A stretch of DNA of 58,966 nt from Erysipelotrichaceae bacterium (lineage in GTDB: Bacteria > Bacillota_I > Bacilli_A > Erysipelotrichales > Erysipelotrichaceae), in the NCBI GenBank assembly GCA_015058875.1, contig SVBN01000007.1:1-58966 (forward strand), read 5' to 3'. The position numbers and the translations under genes were made by a program. The notes beneath the pieces were generated by a model. That model did not search any database. It was given only the letters and a program-made list of their open reading frames with translations, and had not been told where the DNA came from. Positions 43,503 through 51,881 of the stretch are shown here, piece after piece; the first letter of the stretch is position 1, and every line of letters begins with the position of its first letter.

Positions 43503-44564
43503 TTATCCAAGCAGTTCGCAGACTCTTGTGCCGCACTCTTCGCAGCTTGCCGTTCCGCCCTGATCAGGCGTCAGTGTATCCTTATTCACCAGCATTGTCT
43601 CGATCGTATCGATGATCTTCTTTCCCCAGTTTTCATAACCGAAGAAATCGAGAAGCTGGGAAGCAGCCCATACAGAAGCCAGCGGATTGGCAATGCCTTT
43701 TCCGGCAATATCCGGCGCGGATCCGTGAATCGGTTCAAACATGGACGGGAACGTACGTTCGGGATTCAGGTTGGCGCCTGCCGCAAGACCCATGCCGCCT
43801 GCGATTGCGGCACCCAGATCCGTCAGAATATCTCCGAACAGGTTGGATGTTACGATCACTCCGAAGCGGGAAGGATTCTTTACCATGAACATGCTGGCCG
43901 CATCCACCAGAAGCTTATCTGTCTGCACATCCGGATAATCTCTTCCGACTTCCTCAAAAATCTGATCCCAGAATACCATGGAATAATTCAGGGCATTTCC
44001 CTTGGATACGCTTGTCAGTTTTCTTCCTTCTTTTCTCGCCAGTTCATATGCATAGCGGATGACACGTTCGCATCCTTTACGGGAGAAAACGCCGTTCTGA
44101 ATGACAACTTCCTGCGGGGAGTTCGGATACAGCCAGGCACCGCTGCCGGCATATTCACCTTCGCTGTTTTCCCGGACAAAGATCATATCGACGTCTTCCG
44201 GCTTTACGCCTTCCAGCGGACACTGTGCTCCTTTCAGAAGCTTTACAGGTCTTAGATTGACATACTCATCAAAGTCATGCCGGATTCTCAGAAGCAGATC
44301 TCTCAGGGAAATATGATCGGGAACGCCCGGATATCCGACCGCGCCGAGCAGAATCGCATCATACTGCTTCAGCGTTTCGATGCCGTCCTCCGGCATCATC
44401 TCTCCGTGTTCCAGATAATACTCACATCCCCACGGATAGGTTGTGAATTCAAATGAAAATGATCCGTCCAGTTCCGAGACTCTGTTCAGAACACGAACTG
44501 CTTCATTCATTACTTCCGGACCGATACCGTCGCCCGGTACTACCGCTACCTTATATACTGTCAT
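43503..44564 (-). CDS. D-malate / tartrate dehydrogenase-type decarboxylating enzyme
   Basis: A 353-residue member of the isocitrate/isopropylmalate dehydrogenase superfamily. GDGIGPEVM at the N-terminus, the substrate-binding stretch WGCEYYLEHGEMMP, VPDHISLRDLLL...NLRP, and the Mg2+/NAD segments (TSNLFGDILTDLGAA, EPIHGSAPDIAGKG) match the D-malate/tartrate dehydrogenase branch (DmlA/TtuC) better than LeuB or Icd. It should oxidise and decarboxylate D-malate or tartrate to pyruvate or related acids using NAD+. It overlaps the upstream MBL gene (ATGA) and is probably controlled by the divergent LysR. Confidence 0.88.
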   Translation of the reverse strand: MTVYKVAVVPGDGIGPEVMNEAVRVLNRVSELDGSFSFEFTTYPWGCEYYLEHGEMMPEDGIETLKQYDAILLGAVGYPGVPDHISLRDLLLRIRHDFDEYVNLRPVKLLKGAQCPLEGVKPEDVDMIFVRENSEGEYAGSGAWLYPNSPQEVVIQNGVFSRKGCERVIRYAYELARKEGRKLTSVSKGNALNYSMVFWDQIFEEVGRDYPDVQTDKLLVDAASMFMVKNPSRFGVIVTSNLFGDILTDLGAAIAGGMGLAAGANLNPERTFPSMFEPIHGSAPDIAGKGIANPLASVWAASQLLDFFGYENWGKKIIDTIETMLVNKDTLTPDQGGTASCEECGTRVCELLG

Positions 44565-45409
44565 GCTTCCTCCTCACTGATGACATCACTGCCTATACTG
44601 TACCACCTGCATGCCACAGGATTTACAAACTGTGCACCTGCATCGATTCTTTCCACCTCTGCCGCAACCTGATCCATATAATGATTTACCCAGTCCAATC
44701 CCTGCCTCTTGATAAGAACATCATGATGGAACGGGAAGATTGTCTGGGCGCCGTATCTGACCATCAGCTGCGCCAGTTCTTCCGGTGAAACCTGCTGTCC
44801 TGTTTTCATATCGCCGGTCCCTTTTCTGACACCAGCCTGTCTCAGCAGCATATCCGGAGCCTTTTCTCTGCAGATGTCGAACAGATCATTCCAGACAACT
44901 CTGCCGGAAGCGCACAGAATCCGGAAATTATTCTTTGTTGTCAGCAGGAAATCCAGGGATTCCATGGATCCCCATGTATCGCATGCCTCATGGCCTTCCA
45001 CCGGCGCAATTCCTTCCGGATTCCATGTTCTTCCGCCGCTGGGATTATGTTTTGCCTGATAGAAATCGATCGTAAATTCATCCAGCGTGAACTTCGAATT
45101 CGGAAATACCGGGAATATGTTGTCATACGGAATCCTGTGGAACTTCAGAATATCCAGTGCCGACAGAGCTCCGACGAACACTTTGGAGTTGAATTTCCGT
45201 ACGAAGTATCCCACATCCAGATCATGGTCGAAATGCGCATGTGTCAGGATAATATAATCTGCCGCAGTGATATCCTCTCTTGTAAAACCGCCGGGAAATT
45301 CGTTTCCTGTGAACCAGGGGTCAATCAGGATAGTCGTGCCGTTGGGAAGCACCAGCTGGAAATTACAGCCGACATTGAAGGGACGGATACTGACGTTTGT
45401 TCTTCTCAT
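44561..45409 (-). CDS. MBL-fold hydrolase (UlaG-like)
   Basis: A 282-residue metallo-beta-lactamase-fold hydrolase with the metal motif THAHFDHD (HxHxDH) near residues 55-62 and later His residues in PFHHD. The layout resembles UlaG-type lactonases/phosphodiesterases. It is the first gene of an operon with the D-malate/tartrate dehydrogenase gene and divergent from a LysR gene, so a lactone or ester hydrolysis preceding hydroxy-acid oxidation is plausible. Confidence 0.85.
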   Translation of the reverse strand: MRRTNVSIRPFNVGCNFQLVLPNGTTILIDPWFTGNEFPGGFTREDITAADYIILTHAHFDHDLDVGYFVRKFNSKVFVGALSALDILKFHRIPYDNIFPVFPNSKFTLDEFTIDFYQAKHNPSGGRTWNPEGIAPVEGHEACDTWGSMESLDFLLTTKNNFRILCASGRVVWNDLFDICREKAPDMLLRQAGVRKGTGDMKTGQQVSPEELAQLMVRYGAQTIFPFHHDVLIKRQGLDWVNHYMDQVAAEVERIDAGAQFVNPVACRWYSIGSDVISEEEA

Positions 45410-45470
45410 ATTCTCCTCCTGCGCCTGTAAGCGCTTTCTCTTGCACTTGCATCATAGCATCCGGCAATTC

Positions 45471-45488
45471 ATAATAAAAATATATTAT
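45471..45488. promoter_or_regulatory. LysR-type operator in the divergent region
   Basis: ATAATA (45471-45476) and TATTAT (45483-45488) with a six-base spacer, containing the T-N11-A pattern bound by LysR regulators. It lies between the divergent MBL-DmlA operon and the LysR gene. Confidence 0.5.
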
Positions 45489-45529
45489 TTCTATTAATTG
45501 ATAGGATCTGCCTATCTGCGGAGGCAATC

Positions 45530-46411
45530 ATGAAACTGAACCAGCTCAGATATTTCCAGGCGGTCTGCCGGACAGGCAGTATCCGCAAGGCAACAGAGAT
45601 TTTGCATATATCCCAGCCGTCTGTTTCTGCCGCCATTATGGAACTGGAAAAAGAATTTCAGGTACAGCTGTTCCAAAGACAATCCAGATCTCTGATCCTG
45701 ACGGAAGAAGGCAGGACTCTGCTCGGGTATGCGGATGAAATACTGGGCAAAGCAGATGAAGCGGAACGCATCATGCACATGCTCGGATCACAGAAGAAAA
45801 CGCTCCGGATCGGCATCCCTCCGATGATCGGTTCTCTGATTCTGCCAGAGCTGTATAAAAGCATTCCCGATGATATGATGCTGGCAATCTCTGAAAACGG
45901 CCGGAAGGAACTGCTGGAACAGCTGCGCGCCCATCAGATTGATGCGGCTTTTCTTCCCCATAACACCGCCGTTTCGGATATGATAATAGGCACACCGGTG
46001 TTTCGCATGGAAACGGTATTCTGCGTATCGGAAAATCATCCTTTTGCAGGACGTGCATCCGTCCGCTTTGAAGAAATGGCAGATGAGCAGCTGGTACTCT
46101 TCCGCAGAGACTTCTTTCATGCCGAAATTATCAGGGATCATCTGAGCCTTGCGGGGATTGAACCGAAAATACTGGCCGAAACATCTCAGCTGTCCACAAT
46201 TCATACTATGATCCGTTCGGGAATGGCCTCCGGATTTCTGTTCCGGGATCTTGCCGAGTCCTACAGCGGTATTGTTCCGATCAGCCTGAATCCGCCGCTA
46301 GAAATACAGATCAGTCTTGTGCACAGCCCCGATACCGTTCCTTTCAGAGAATTCGCCAAATTCCTGCGGATTGCGAAAAATCTTCATGTTTCCGGAAAAA
46401 ACAGAGACTGA
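45530..46411 (+). CDS. LysR-family regulator of the MBL-DmlA operon
   Basis: A 293-residue LysR protein: N-terminal helix-turn-helix (ATEILHISQPSVSAAIMELE) and effector-binding domain from about residue 88. The ATG follows GGAGG. Divergent orientation to the MBL-DmlA operon across a 120-base region with a LysR-type box suggests it controls that operon, perhaps in response to a hydroxy-dicarboxylate. Confidence 0.92.
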   Translation: MKLNQLRYFQAVCRTGSIRKATEILHISQPSVSAAIMELEKEFQVQLFQRQSRSLILTEEGRTLLGYADEILGKADEAERIMHMLGSQKKTLRIGIPPMIGSLILPELYKSIPDDMMLAISENGRKELLEQLRAHQIDAAFLPHNTAVSDMIIGTPVFRMETVFCVSENHPFAGRASVRFEEMADEQLVLFRRDFFHAEIIRDHLSLAGIEPKILAETSQLSTIHTMIRSGMASGFLFRDLAESYSGIVPISLNPPLEIQISLVHSPDTVPFREFAKFLRIAKNLHVSGKNRD

Positions 46412-46425
46412 GCAGTCTCTGCGGA

Positions 46426-47166
46426 TTATTTCTGTGTATGCATGTGCATGGACAGCATATTAATAAAGAACAGATTTGTGATGGCAGGATCCAGTGCATA
46501 GGATGACTGTACTGCCTTTCTGTCCGGCAGTACGATCACATGATCAAAGTATTTTGCCATTTCATTTTTCTTTGCGCACGTCACCAGCATCATCTCCGGT
46601 TTCTGATCCGATTCATACAATGTTTTCGCCAGCGTGGCATAAATGGAGGAACTGACCGAGAATACGATCAGAAGATCCCCCGGCCGGCAGAATGCATCCA
46701 GTTTGAACACTTCATCATATGGAATCGCCTGGGAAGGATAGCGGTAGTTGATCAGCGCGGAATTCATCAGTTCCGCACATGCACGCGAACGGTGATAACC
46801 TGTCACAAAGATACGCCGCGCACGATCCAATACCGTAACGATTTCTTCCAGTTTTTCGGAAGGAAACATGGATTCTGTTTTTATCAAAAGCTGTGCGGTT
46901 TCCCCTGCATACGTTGTAACGCTTTCACTCCCGGACAGTGCATTTTTATTGCGGGCAATATCATACTTGAACTCCGCATATCCGGAATATCCAAGTTTCT
47001 TGGCAAAACGCGTCAATGCAGGCTGGGAAAACCCAAACTCCGAAGAAATGCCGGCCGTATCCAGACGGGCAAAATCATCCGGATTCGCAATCACAGCGTC
47101 TGCTATTTTTTTATCGGTCGGCGTCAATTCTTCCGATATCTGACGGATCTGATTCAGCAGATTCAT
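46426..47166 (-). CDS. RpiR-family regulator
   Basis: A 246-residue RpiR regulator: N-terminal HTH_6 (GISSEFGFSQPALTRFAKKLGY) and C-terminal SIS sugar-isomerase-like domain (about 105-225) that binds phosphosugars. Divergent from the PTS EIIC gene; three palindromic boxes in the space between them are likely binding sites. AAAGGTGA lies before the ATG. Confidence 0.92.
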   Translation of the reverse strand: MNLLNQIRQISEELTPTDKKIADAVIANPDDFARLDTAGISSEFGFSQPALTRFAKKLGYSGYAEFKYDIARNKNALSGSESVTTYAGETAQLLIKTESMFPSEKLEEIVTVLDRARRIFVTGYHRSRACAELMNSALINYRYPSQAIPYDEVFKLDAFCRPGDLLIVFSVSSSIYATLAKTLYESDQKPEMMLVTCAKKNEMAKYFDHVIVLPDRKAVQSSYALDPAITNLFFINMLSMHMHTQK

Positions 47167-47190
47167 ACATTACTCACCTTTCTATCTCTT

Positions 47191-47196
47191 ATTATA
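47191..47196 (-). promoter_or_regulatory. -10 element of the RpiR gene
   Basis: Perfect TATAAT on the minus strand, 24 bases upstream of the RpiR start; the -35 match is weak. A CATTC-T-GAATG element (47197-47207) directly abuts it and could allow autoregulation. Confidence 0.5.
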
Positions 47197-47233
47197 CATT
47201 CTGAATGATCGTGCAGAAAAACCATTTTGCTTG

Positions 47234-47253
47234 TTGAATGAATTTTCATTCAA
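47234..47253. promoter_or_regulatory. RpiR operator 1
   Basis: Palindrome TTGAATGAA-TT-TTCATTCAA with perfect 9-bp arms, upstream of the PTS promoter and between the two divergent transcription units. Confidence 0.65.
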
Positions 47254-47270
47254 TTTATTTAAATTTCTAC

Positions 47271-47299
47271 TTGAATATTCATTCATCCGATGCTATATT
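47271..47299 (+). promoter_or_regulatory. Promoter of the PTS EIIC gene overlapped by RpiR operator 2
   Basis: TTGAAT (47271-47276), 17-base spacer, extended -10 TGCTATATT (TATATT at 47294-47299). The -35 hexamer overlaps the 10-bp palindrome TGAATATTCA (47272-47281), so a repressor bound there would block the polymerase. Confidence 0.7.
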
Positions 47300-47311
47300 C
47301 TGTTTGCAAGA

Positions 47312-47329
47312 GCTGAATGAACATTCAGC
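47312..47329. promoter_or_regulatory. RpiR operator 3
   Basis: Palindrome GCTGAATG-AA-CATTCAGC, perfect 8-bp arms, located just downstream of the expected transcription start and ending before the RBS. It shares GAATG/CATTC half-sites with operator 1. Confidence 0.65.
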
Positions 47330-47344
47330 CAGGAGGATAGATAC

Positions 47345-48661
47345 ATGTCAGAAACCAAAACTTCATTCATGGACCGCATGTCTTCATGGATGGAACAGCA
47401 CATCGTCCCGATCGGAATGAAGATCGGAAACCAGCGTCATCTGGCCGCGATCAGAGACGGCCTTGCAATTCTTATCTCAGTTACAATCGTCGGAGGCTTT
47501 GCAATCCTGATCGCCCAGCCGCCGATTCCGGCAAGCATTACCGAGCCGTCCAATCCGCTGTTTGCCTTCCTTCTGGCATGGAAGTCATTCGCCGGCGCAC
47601 ATATCGGAACACTTCTGATTCCTTATTATCTGACAATCGGCATTATCAGCCTGTATGTCGTCTGCGGCGTATCCTATACGCTTGCCACAAGATACGGTCT
47701 GAACGGCATCAACAACATGCTGGCTGCACTGCTTGTATATCTCTGTGTTTCCGGTGCAGTAAATCTTGAAACAGCATCCATTACAATCGGTGCACTCGGT
47801 GCGGGATATATGTTTGCCGCAATGATCACAGGTATTCTTGTTGTTGAGATCGCAAAATTCTTCCGCGACAGAAACATCACAATCAAGATGCCGGATTCCG
47901 TTCCGCCTAATGTTGCCGCAACATTCTCCGCACTGCTGCCGCTCTGCTTCAGCGTCGTATTCTTCATGGCGTTAGATGCAGTTATCAAGGCCGTTACCGG
48001 TGCCGGATATGCCAGCCTGATCTATACCATCTTCCAGCCGCTGATGAGAGCGACCGGCTCTCTGCCTTCCGTTCTGCTGATCAACATACTGATGACAACA
48101 TTCTGGTTCTTCGGAATTCACGGCGGAAACATGCTTTCTGTAGTCACAAGCCCGATTACTACCGCCGCACTTGCCGCAAACGCCGAAGCAATGACATCCG
48201 GACAGCCTCTGCCTTATATCTTTGCAGGTTCCATGAATACGGTGTTCGGCAACTGGATGACATATAATGCGCTCGTACTTGTACTCTTTATCTTCGCAAA
48301 GTCAAAGCAGAACTCCAGCATTGCAAAGGTCGGTGTTGTGCCTTCCCTGTTCAATATCAATGAACCGCTGATCTTCGGTATTCCGACCGTTCTGAACGTT
48401 TATACCTATATTCCGATGCTGATCTGCGGCTGCTTCAACTGCGCGGTATACTATCTGCTCGCTGCAGCAAATATGGTCGGCAGGTTCTACATCACACTGC
48501 CTTTCACGATCCCCGGTCCGCTGCAGGCATTCCTGGCAACAGGTGATATCAAAACAACGCTGCTGTGGATTGTACTGTTTGCAATTGATATGGTAATCAT
48601 GCTGCCGTTCATCAAAGCATATGACAAGCAGCTTTATACAGCCGAACAGGAAGAAGCCTGA
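47345..48661 (+). CDS. PTS EIIC permease, lactose/cellobiose family, without EIIA/EIIB
   Basis: A 438-residue membrane permease of the Lac-family phosphotransferase system, with about ten membrane segments and the conserved NINEPLIFGIP region that contacts substrate. The ATG follows AGGAGG. No EIIA or EIIB domain is fused or encoded next to it, so it must borrow them from another locus. It is probably repressed by the divergent RpiR protein. The likely substrate is a beta-glucoside or similar diglycoside; this is not certain. Confidence 0.92.
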   Translation: MSETKTSFMDRMSSWMEQHIVPIGMKIGNQRHLAAIRDGLAILISVTIVGGFAILIAQPPIPASITEPSNPLFAFLLAWKSFAGAHIGTLLIPYYLTIGIISLYVVCGVSYTLATRYGLNGINNMLAALLVYLCVSGAVNLETASITIGALGAGYMFAAMITGILVVEIAKFFRDRNITIKMPDSVPPNVAATFSALLPLCFSVVFFMALDAVIKAVTGAGYASLIYTIFQPLMRATGSLPSVLLINILMTTFWFFGIHGGNMLSVVTSPITTAALAANAEAMTSGQPLPYIFAGSMNTVFGNWMTYNALVLVLFIFAKSKQNSSIAKVGVVPSLFNINEPLIFGIPTVLNVYTYIPMLICGCFNCAVYYLLAAANMVGRFYITLPFTIPGPLQAFLATGDIKTTLLWIVLFAIDMVIMLPFIKAYDKQLYTAEQEEA

Positions 48662-48683
48662 TCAATCAGCAGAAATCTAATGG

Positions 48684-48712
48684 AAAAGGCATTCCAGGCA
48701 ATGCCTTTTCTT
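48684..48712 (+). terminator. Hairpin after the PTS EIIC gene
   Basis: AAAAGGCATT (48684-48693) and AATGCCTTTT (48700-48709), six-base loop, then CTTTC. The next gene starts 25 bases later with its own RBS and no clear promoter, so partial read-through is likely. Confidence 0.7.
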
Positions 48713-48734
48713 TCATGAACGGGAGGAACATTCA

Positions 48735-49556
48735 ATGACAGTATTCAGAAGAGAACAGATCACGGAACACATCCGGAGGGTCTTCGGCGCAGGTGACGCA
48801 TGTATGTATTTTATTCAGGGAAGAGACAAAGCCCTGCTGATCGATACGGCATACGGGCTCGGCGACCTGAAAGCATATATTGATTCGATTGCCTTAACTC
48901 CGTATGAGGTTGTTGTCACACACGGTCATGCAGATCACGCGAACGGCATCGGGCAGTTTGATCAGGTATACATGAACCGGAAGGATATTGACCTGTATTA
49001 TTCCAGATCCTCTATCAGCATCCGCAGAAAGCTGCTGCGCAGGACCATACCCGATATCGATACTGTTCCGGAAAAAGAATTCATACCTGTATTCAGCGGT
49101 ACATTTCTCGATCTGGAAGAAGGCATGCGGTTTGAACTGGGCGGATGCACAGCTGAGGTATACTCCGCCCCCGGACATACAGAGGGCATGATGGTTCTTC
49201 TTGTCCCGGAGGACAGAGCTTGTCTTTTCGGCGATGCATGCGGAGAGAATACATTCCTGTTCCGTCCCGAAGCTTCAACTGTTGCACAGTACCGAAATAC
49301 GCTTCATAAACTTTTGGGAATGCAGGACAGATATGACCGCATTCTCCGCCAGCACGGGACATGTGAATCACCGCTGAGTCTGGTCGAGGAAAATCTCCGG
49401 ACTGCTGATCTGATTCTGGAAGGCAGAGATGATCATATCCCGTTTGAATATGATGGATTTCATGCGTTCTTCGCTCATAAAACAGATCCGTCCACCGGAA
49501 AAAGATCTGACGGAGTGTCCGGAAACATCATATATTCGGAAGATAAAATCCATTGA
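48735..49556 (+). CDS. MBL-fold metallohydrolase
   Basis: A 273-residue metallo-beta-lactamase-fold protein with THGHADHANG (HxHxDH) near 63-72, APGHTEG and GDACGEN supplying further metal ligands. GGGAGGA precedes the ATG. Same strand and 73 bases behind the PTS EIIC gene. Substrate unknown; glyoxalase-like, lactonase or phosphoesterase activities all occur in this fold. Confidence 0.87.
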   Translation: MTVFRREQITEHIRRVFGAGDACMYFIQGRDKALLIDTAYGLGDLKAYIDSIALTPYEVVVTHGHADHANGIGQFDQVYMNRKDIDLYYSRSSISIRRKLLRRTIPDIDTVPEKEFIPVFSGTFLDLEEGMRFELGGCTAEVYSAPGHTEGMMVLLVPEDRACLFGDACGENTFLFRPEASTVAQYRNTLHKLLGMQDRYDRILRQHGTCESPLSLVEENLRTADLILEGRDDHIPFEYDGFHAFFAHKTDPSTGKRSDGVSGNIIYSEDKIH

Positions 49557-49568
49557 GCATTCCTGCTT

Positions 49569-49596
49569 TTGAATTCTTCTGCTTTTCGGTTACAAT
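49569..49596 (+). promoter_or_regulatory. Promoter of the TetR gene
   Basis: TTGAAT (49569-49574), 16-base spacer and TACAAT (49591-49596), 24 bases before the start codon at 49621. Confidence 0.55.
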
Positions 49597-49620
49597 TACC
49601 GTACAGCGGGAGGATAATCT

Positions 49621-50208
49621 ATGACAAGATGGACGAGAGAAAGAATCATTCATGCTTTTTCGGAACTGGTTGCTGAGAGAAGCTATGACGAAGTCAGCGT
49701 GGAAATGATTCTCCGGAGGGCAGAAGTTTCCAAGACGACATTCTACCGTTATTTCTGCGATAAAGCTGCGGTCATGGATGCCAGATTCCAGATGCTGTAT
49801 GATGAAGCGGTCATTTCGAATGACTGCAGAAGTCTCCAGGATCTGTTTGCCACGCTGCTGAAACAGGCCCGCATGCATCCGGACCAGTATGCGATGTTCA
49901 GCACGAGCGGCTATAATTCCTACCGTGAATTCATTTACCGCTATACGTATTCCATCGGCAAGGAAATCATGGAAAGCGCATGGCACCGTCAGGTAACTGA
50001 TATCGAAGACTTCCATATTGCCTATTTCTGTGCCGGCGGCAGCAAGATCCTGCAGGAATGGTGCGAAGGCAAACGGTTCACGCACATGACGGAAGAAGAA
50101 GCCGCAAGAGAAATCTGCACAATGATTCATCAGCCGTATCTCGTCGGGCTGGACAAAACTGTGATCGAACACCTGAAAGCACGCGCCAGAGAAAACGGAA
50201 CGAAATAG
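49621..50208 (+). CDS. TetR-family regulator
   Basis: A 195-residue regulator with an N-terminal helix-turn-helix (VSVEMILRRAEVSKTTFYRYFCDKAAVMD) and a helical ligand-binding domain. GGGAGG precedes the ATG. It lies directly upstream of a DapB-fold dehydrogenase gene on the same strand, separated by a terminator; a regulatory link is possible. Confidence 0.9.
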   Translation: MTRWTRERIIHAFSELVAERSYDEVSVEMILRRAEVSKTTFYRYFCDKAAVMDARFQMLYDEAVISNDCRSLQDLFATLLKQARMHPDQYAMFSTSGYNSYREFIYRYTYSIGKEIMESAWHRQVTDIEDFHIAYFCAGGSKILQEWCEGKRFTHMTEEEAAREICTMIHQPYLVGLDKTVIEHLKARARENGTK

Positions 50209-50227
50209 CAGAATCGCAACAAAGTGT

Positions 50228-50260
50228 AACGGAATGCCGCAAACGTTCCGTTCTTTTTTT
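50228..50260 (+). terminator. Terminator of the TetR gene
   Basis: AACGGAA (50228-50234) and TTCCGTT (50246-50252), an 11-base loop, followed by CTTTTTTT. Confidence 0.85.
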
Positions 50261-50298
50261 CATCCTCATGATAATTTATGGCATGGAGGTATTCTGTC

Positions 50299-51354
50299 GT
50301 GAAAGATACATACAGAGTTATCATCTGGGGCCTTGGCAGTGTCGGAAAATCCGCACTGGAAATTATCAATACCCGCAAATCACTTCAGCTGGCCGGCGCA
50401 TATGACGTCAATCCGGAAAAAGTCGGAAAAGACGCAGGGGAACTGTTCGGTCTTCCTTCCGCAGGTGTCATTGTTTCAGACAATGAAGAAGAAGTCCTGA
50501 ACATTGATGCAGATATGGTTCTTTATTACCCGCCTACAAAATGGGATGCCGGAAAGCTCCCAAGCCCGACATCCGTCGGTGGAAATGTGGATGACATTGT
50601 CCGTTTCCTCGAGCATGGCAAGAACTGCAGTTCCACACTTCCCGTATATTTCTCCGAAAAGAATGCGCCGGAATATTTCAGACGGATCGATGAAGCCGGA
50701 AAAGCACACGGTACAACCTATGTCCAGCAGGGAATCTTTCCGGGACTGTTCACTCCTTATTTCTCGAGCATTTCCTGCATGTTCTCAAGAACAATCGATA
50801 CCGCAATTGTATACGGCGGCGAGGATGACTCCGTCAACAGTGCGCCATGGATCGCTGTATTCGGATACGGTAAAAAGCCGGAGGAAATATCCCCGGAACG
50901 TCTTGCAGTCGTCAAAAACATTATGTTCACCTATTACGGTCCGACCGTAATTGAAATGGCAGAGCGGGCAGGTCTTGACTGGGATGAATACAGCTGTGAA
51001 GAGGAGACCATTCTCTCTGAGGAAGAAGTCACCACACCGTATGCCCATGTTACTCCCGGTACTGTCGGAGCTCATAAATTCATCATGTGCACAAAGAAAA
51101 ACGGCAGAGAAGTCACAGGATTCCACTTTATCCACAAGGCTTCCGCCGAAATCCTGAAAGATCTGCCGCTGAACAAATATATTGAAATCAAAGGACAGCC
51201 GGACATCACAATCCGTCTGGAAAATATCATCCCGGATGAAGATCCGTTCCTGACCAGTGCAGCACCGTCCGTGAACCTGATACCGTCCATCGTAGATGCG
51301 GAACCCGGTTTCAAAAATGCACTGGATATCCCGATGGGCTATATGCCCCGTTAA
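50299..51354 (+). CDS. DapB-fold NAD(P)-dependent dehydrogenase (diaminopentanoate-dehydrogenase-like)
   Basis: A 351-residue oxidoreductase with an N-terminal Rossmann motif IIWGLGSVGKSALEI and a long C-terminal domain, ending with a NLIPSIVDAEPGFKNALDIPMG segment typical of proteins annotated as dihydrodipicolinate reductase-like or 2,4-diaminopentanoate dehydrogenase. A true DapB is shorter, so an amine/amino-acid or similar substrate is more likely. GTG at 50299 is preferred as the start, 9 bases after GGAGG; an in-frame ATG at 50278 lacks an RBS. Confidence 0.8.
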   Translation: MKDTYRVIIWGLGSVGKSALEIINTRKSLQLAGAYDVNPEKVGKDAGELFGLPSAGVIVSDNEEEVLNIDADMVLYYPPTKWDAGKLPSPTSVGGNVDDIVRFLEHGKNCSSTLPVYFSEKNAPEYFRRIDEAGKAHGTTYVQQGIFPGLFTPYFSSISCMFSRTIDTAIVYGGEDDSVNSAPWIAVFGYGKKPEEISPERLAVVKNIMFTYYGPTVIEMAERAGLDWDEYSCEEETILSEEEVTTPYAHVTPGTVGAHKFIMCTKKNGREVTGFHFIHKASAEILKDLPLNKYIEIKGQPDITIRLENIIPDEDPFLTSAAPSVNLIPSIVDAEPGFKNALDIPMGYMPR

Positions 51355-51390
51355 CAGAGCCAATCCCCCATTCATATTTCCCTATTTGAA

Positions 51391-51424
51391 AGAGCCATGC
51401 TGTTCAGTCACACAGCATGGCTCT
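51391..51424. terminator. Bidirectional terminator
   Basis: A perfect 13-bp stem (51391-51403 with 51412-51424) and 8-base loop between two convergent genes; both flanks have short T-rich runs (CTTCATT on plus, TTTC on minus). Confidence 0.8.
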
Positions 51425-51448
51425 CTTCATTGCGGATCGGTTTCCAGT

Positions 51449-51805
51449 TTACTCCGGATCTCCCCAGTTCCAGTCTACTGCTTCGGCAATGCCGTAGCAG
51501 AGATGTTCTTTCGGTGCCATGACGGCAATAAAGCACGCGTTAAAATCGACAAGGATAACAACAGGCTCACCCTGATAGGTTCCGTCAAAACGGCATGTAA
51601 CAGGTGCGGCATGCTGTTTGACTTCTTCGATCGTTCTTACCGGATACATTACCTGAAGATCATTTTCTTCAGCCGCAAGTTCGCACTTGTCGGTTTTCAG
51701 GCCTTCCAGCAGGAATATCTTTTTGCAGACTTTATCCGGCCATCTTGTTTCAAATTCACAGACGACTTCGCCTTCATTCATTTTCTTATATCTTACGAGT
51801 TCCAT
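51449..51805 (-). CDS. Unknown small protein, 118 residues
   Basis: Not recognised. A soluble, acidic protein with six cysteines spread over its length and no signal peptide. AGAGGT lies 5 bases before the ATG at 51805, so expression is likely. It follows the barstar gene on the same strand but is separated by a terminator. It could be another immunity-like or accessory protein; nothing in the sequence shows that. Confidence 0.65.
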   Translation of the reverse strand: MELVRYKKMNEGEVVCEFETRWPDKVCKKIFLLEGLKTDKCELAAEENDLQVMYPVRTIEEVKQHAAPVTCRFDGTYQGEPVVILVDFNACFIAVMAPKEHLCYGIAEAVDWNWGDPE

Positions 51806-51854
51806 AAAACACCTCTTTTTTTATCTGCTTAATATGATACACCAATATGCTGAA

Positions 51855-51881
51855 AGAAAAAACCGGTTCGCACACCGGTTT
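51855..51881 (-). terminator. Terminator of the barnase-barstar operon
   Basis: AAACCGGT (51881-51874) pairs with ACCGGTTT (51867-51860), followed by TTTC on the minus strand, directly at the barstar stop codon. Confidence 0.75.
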
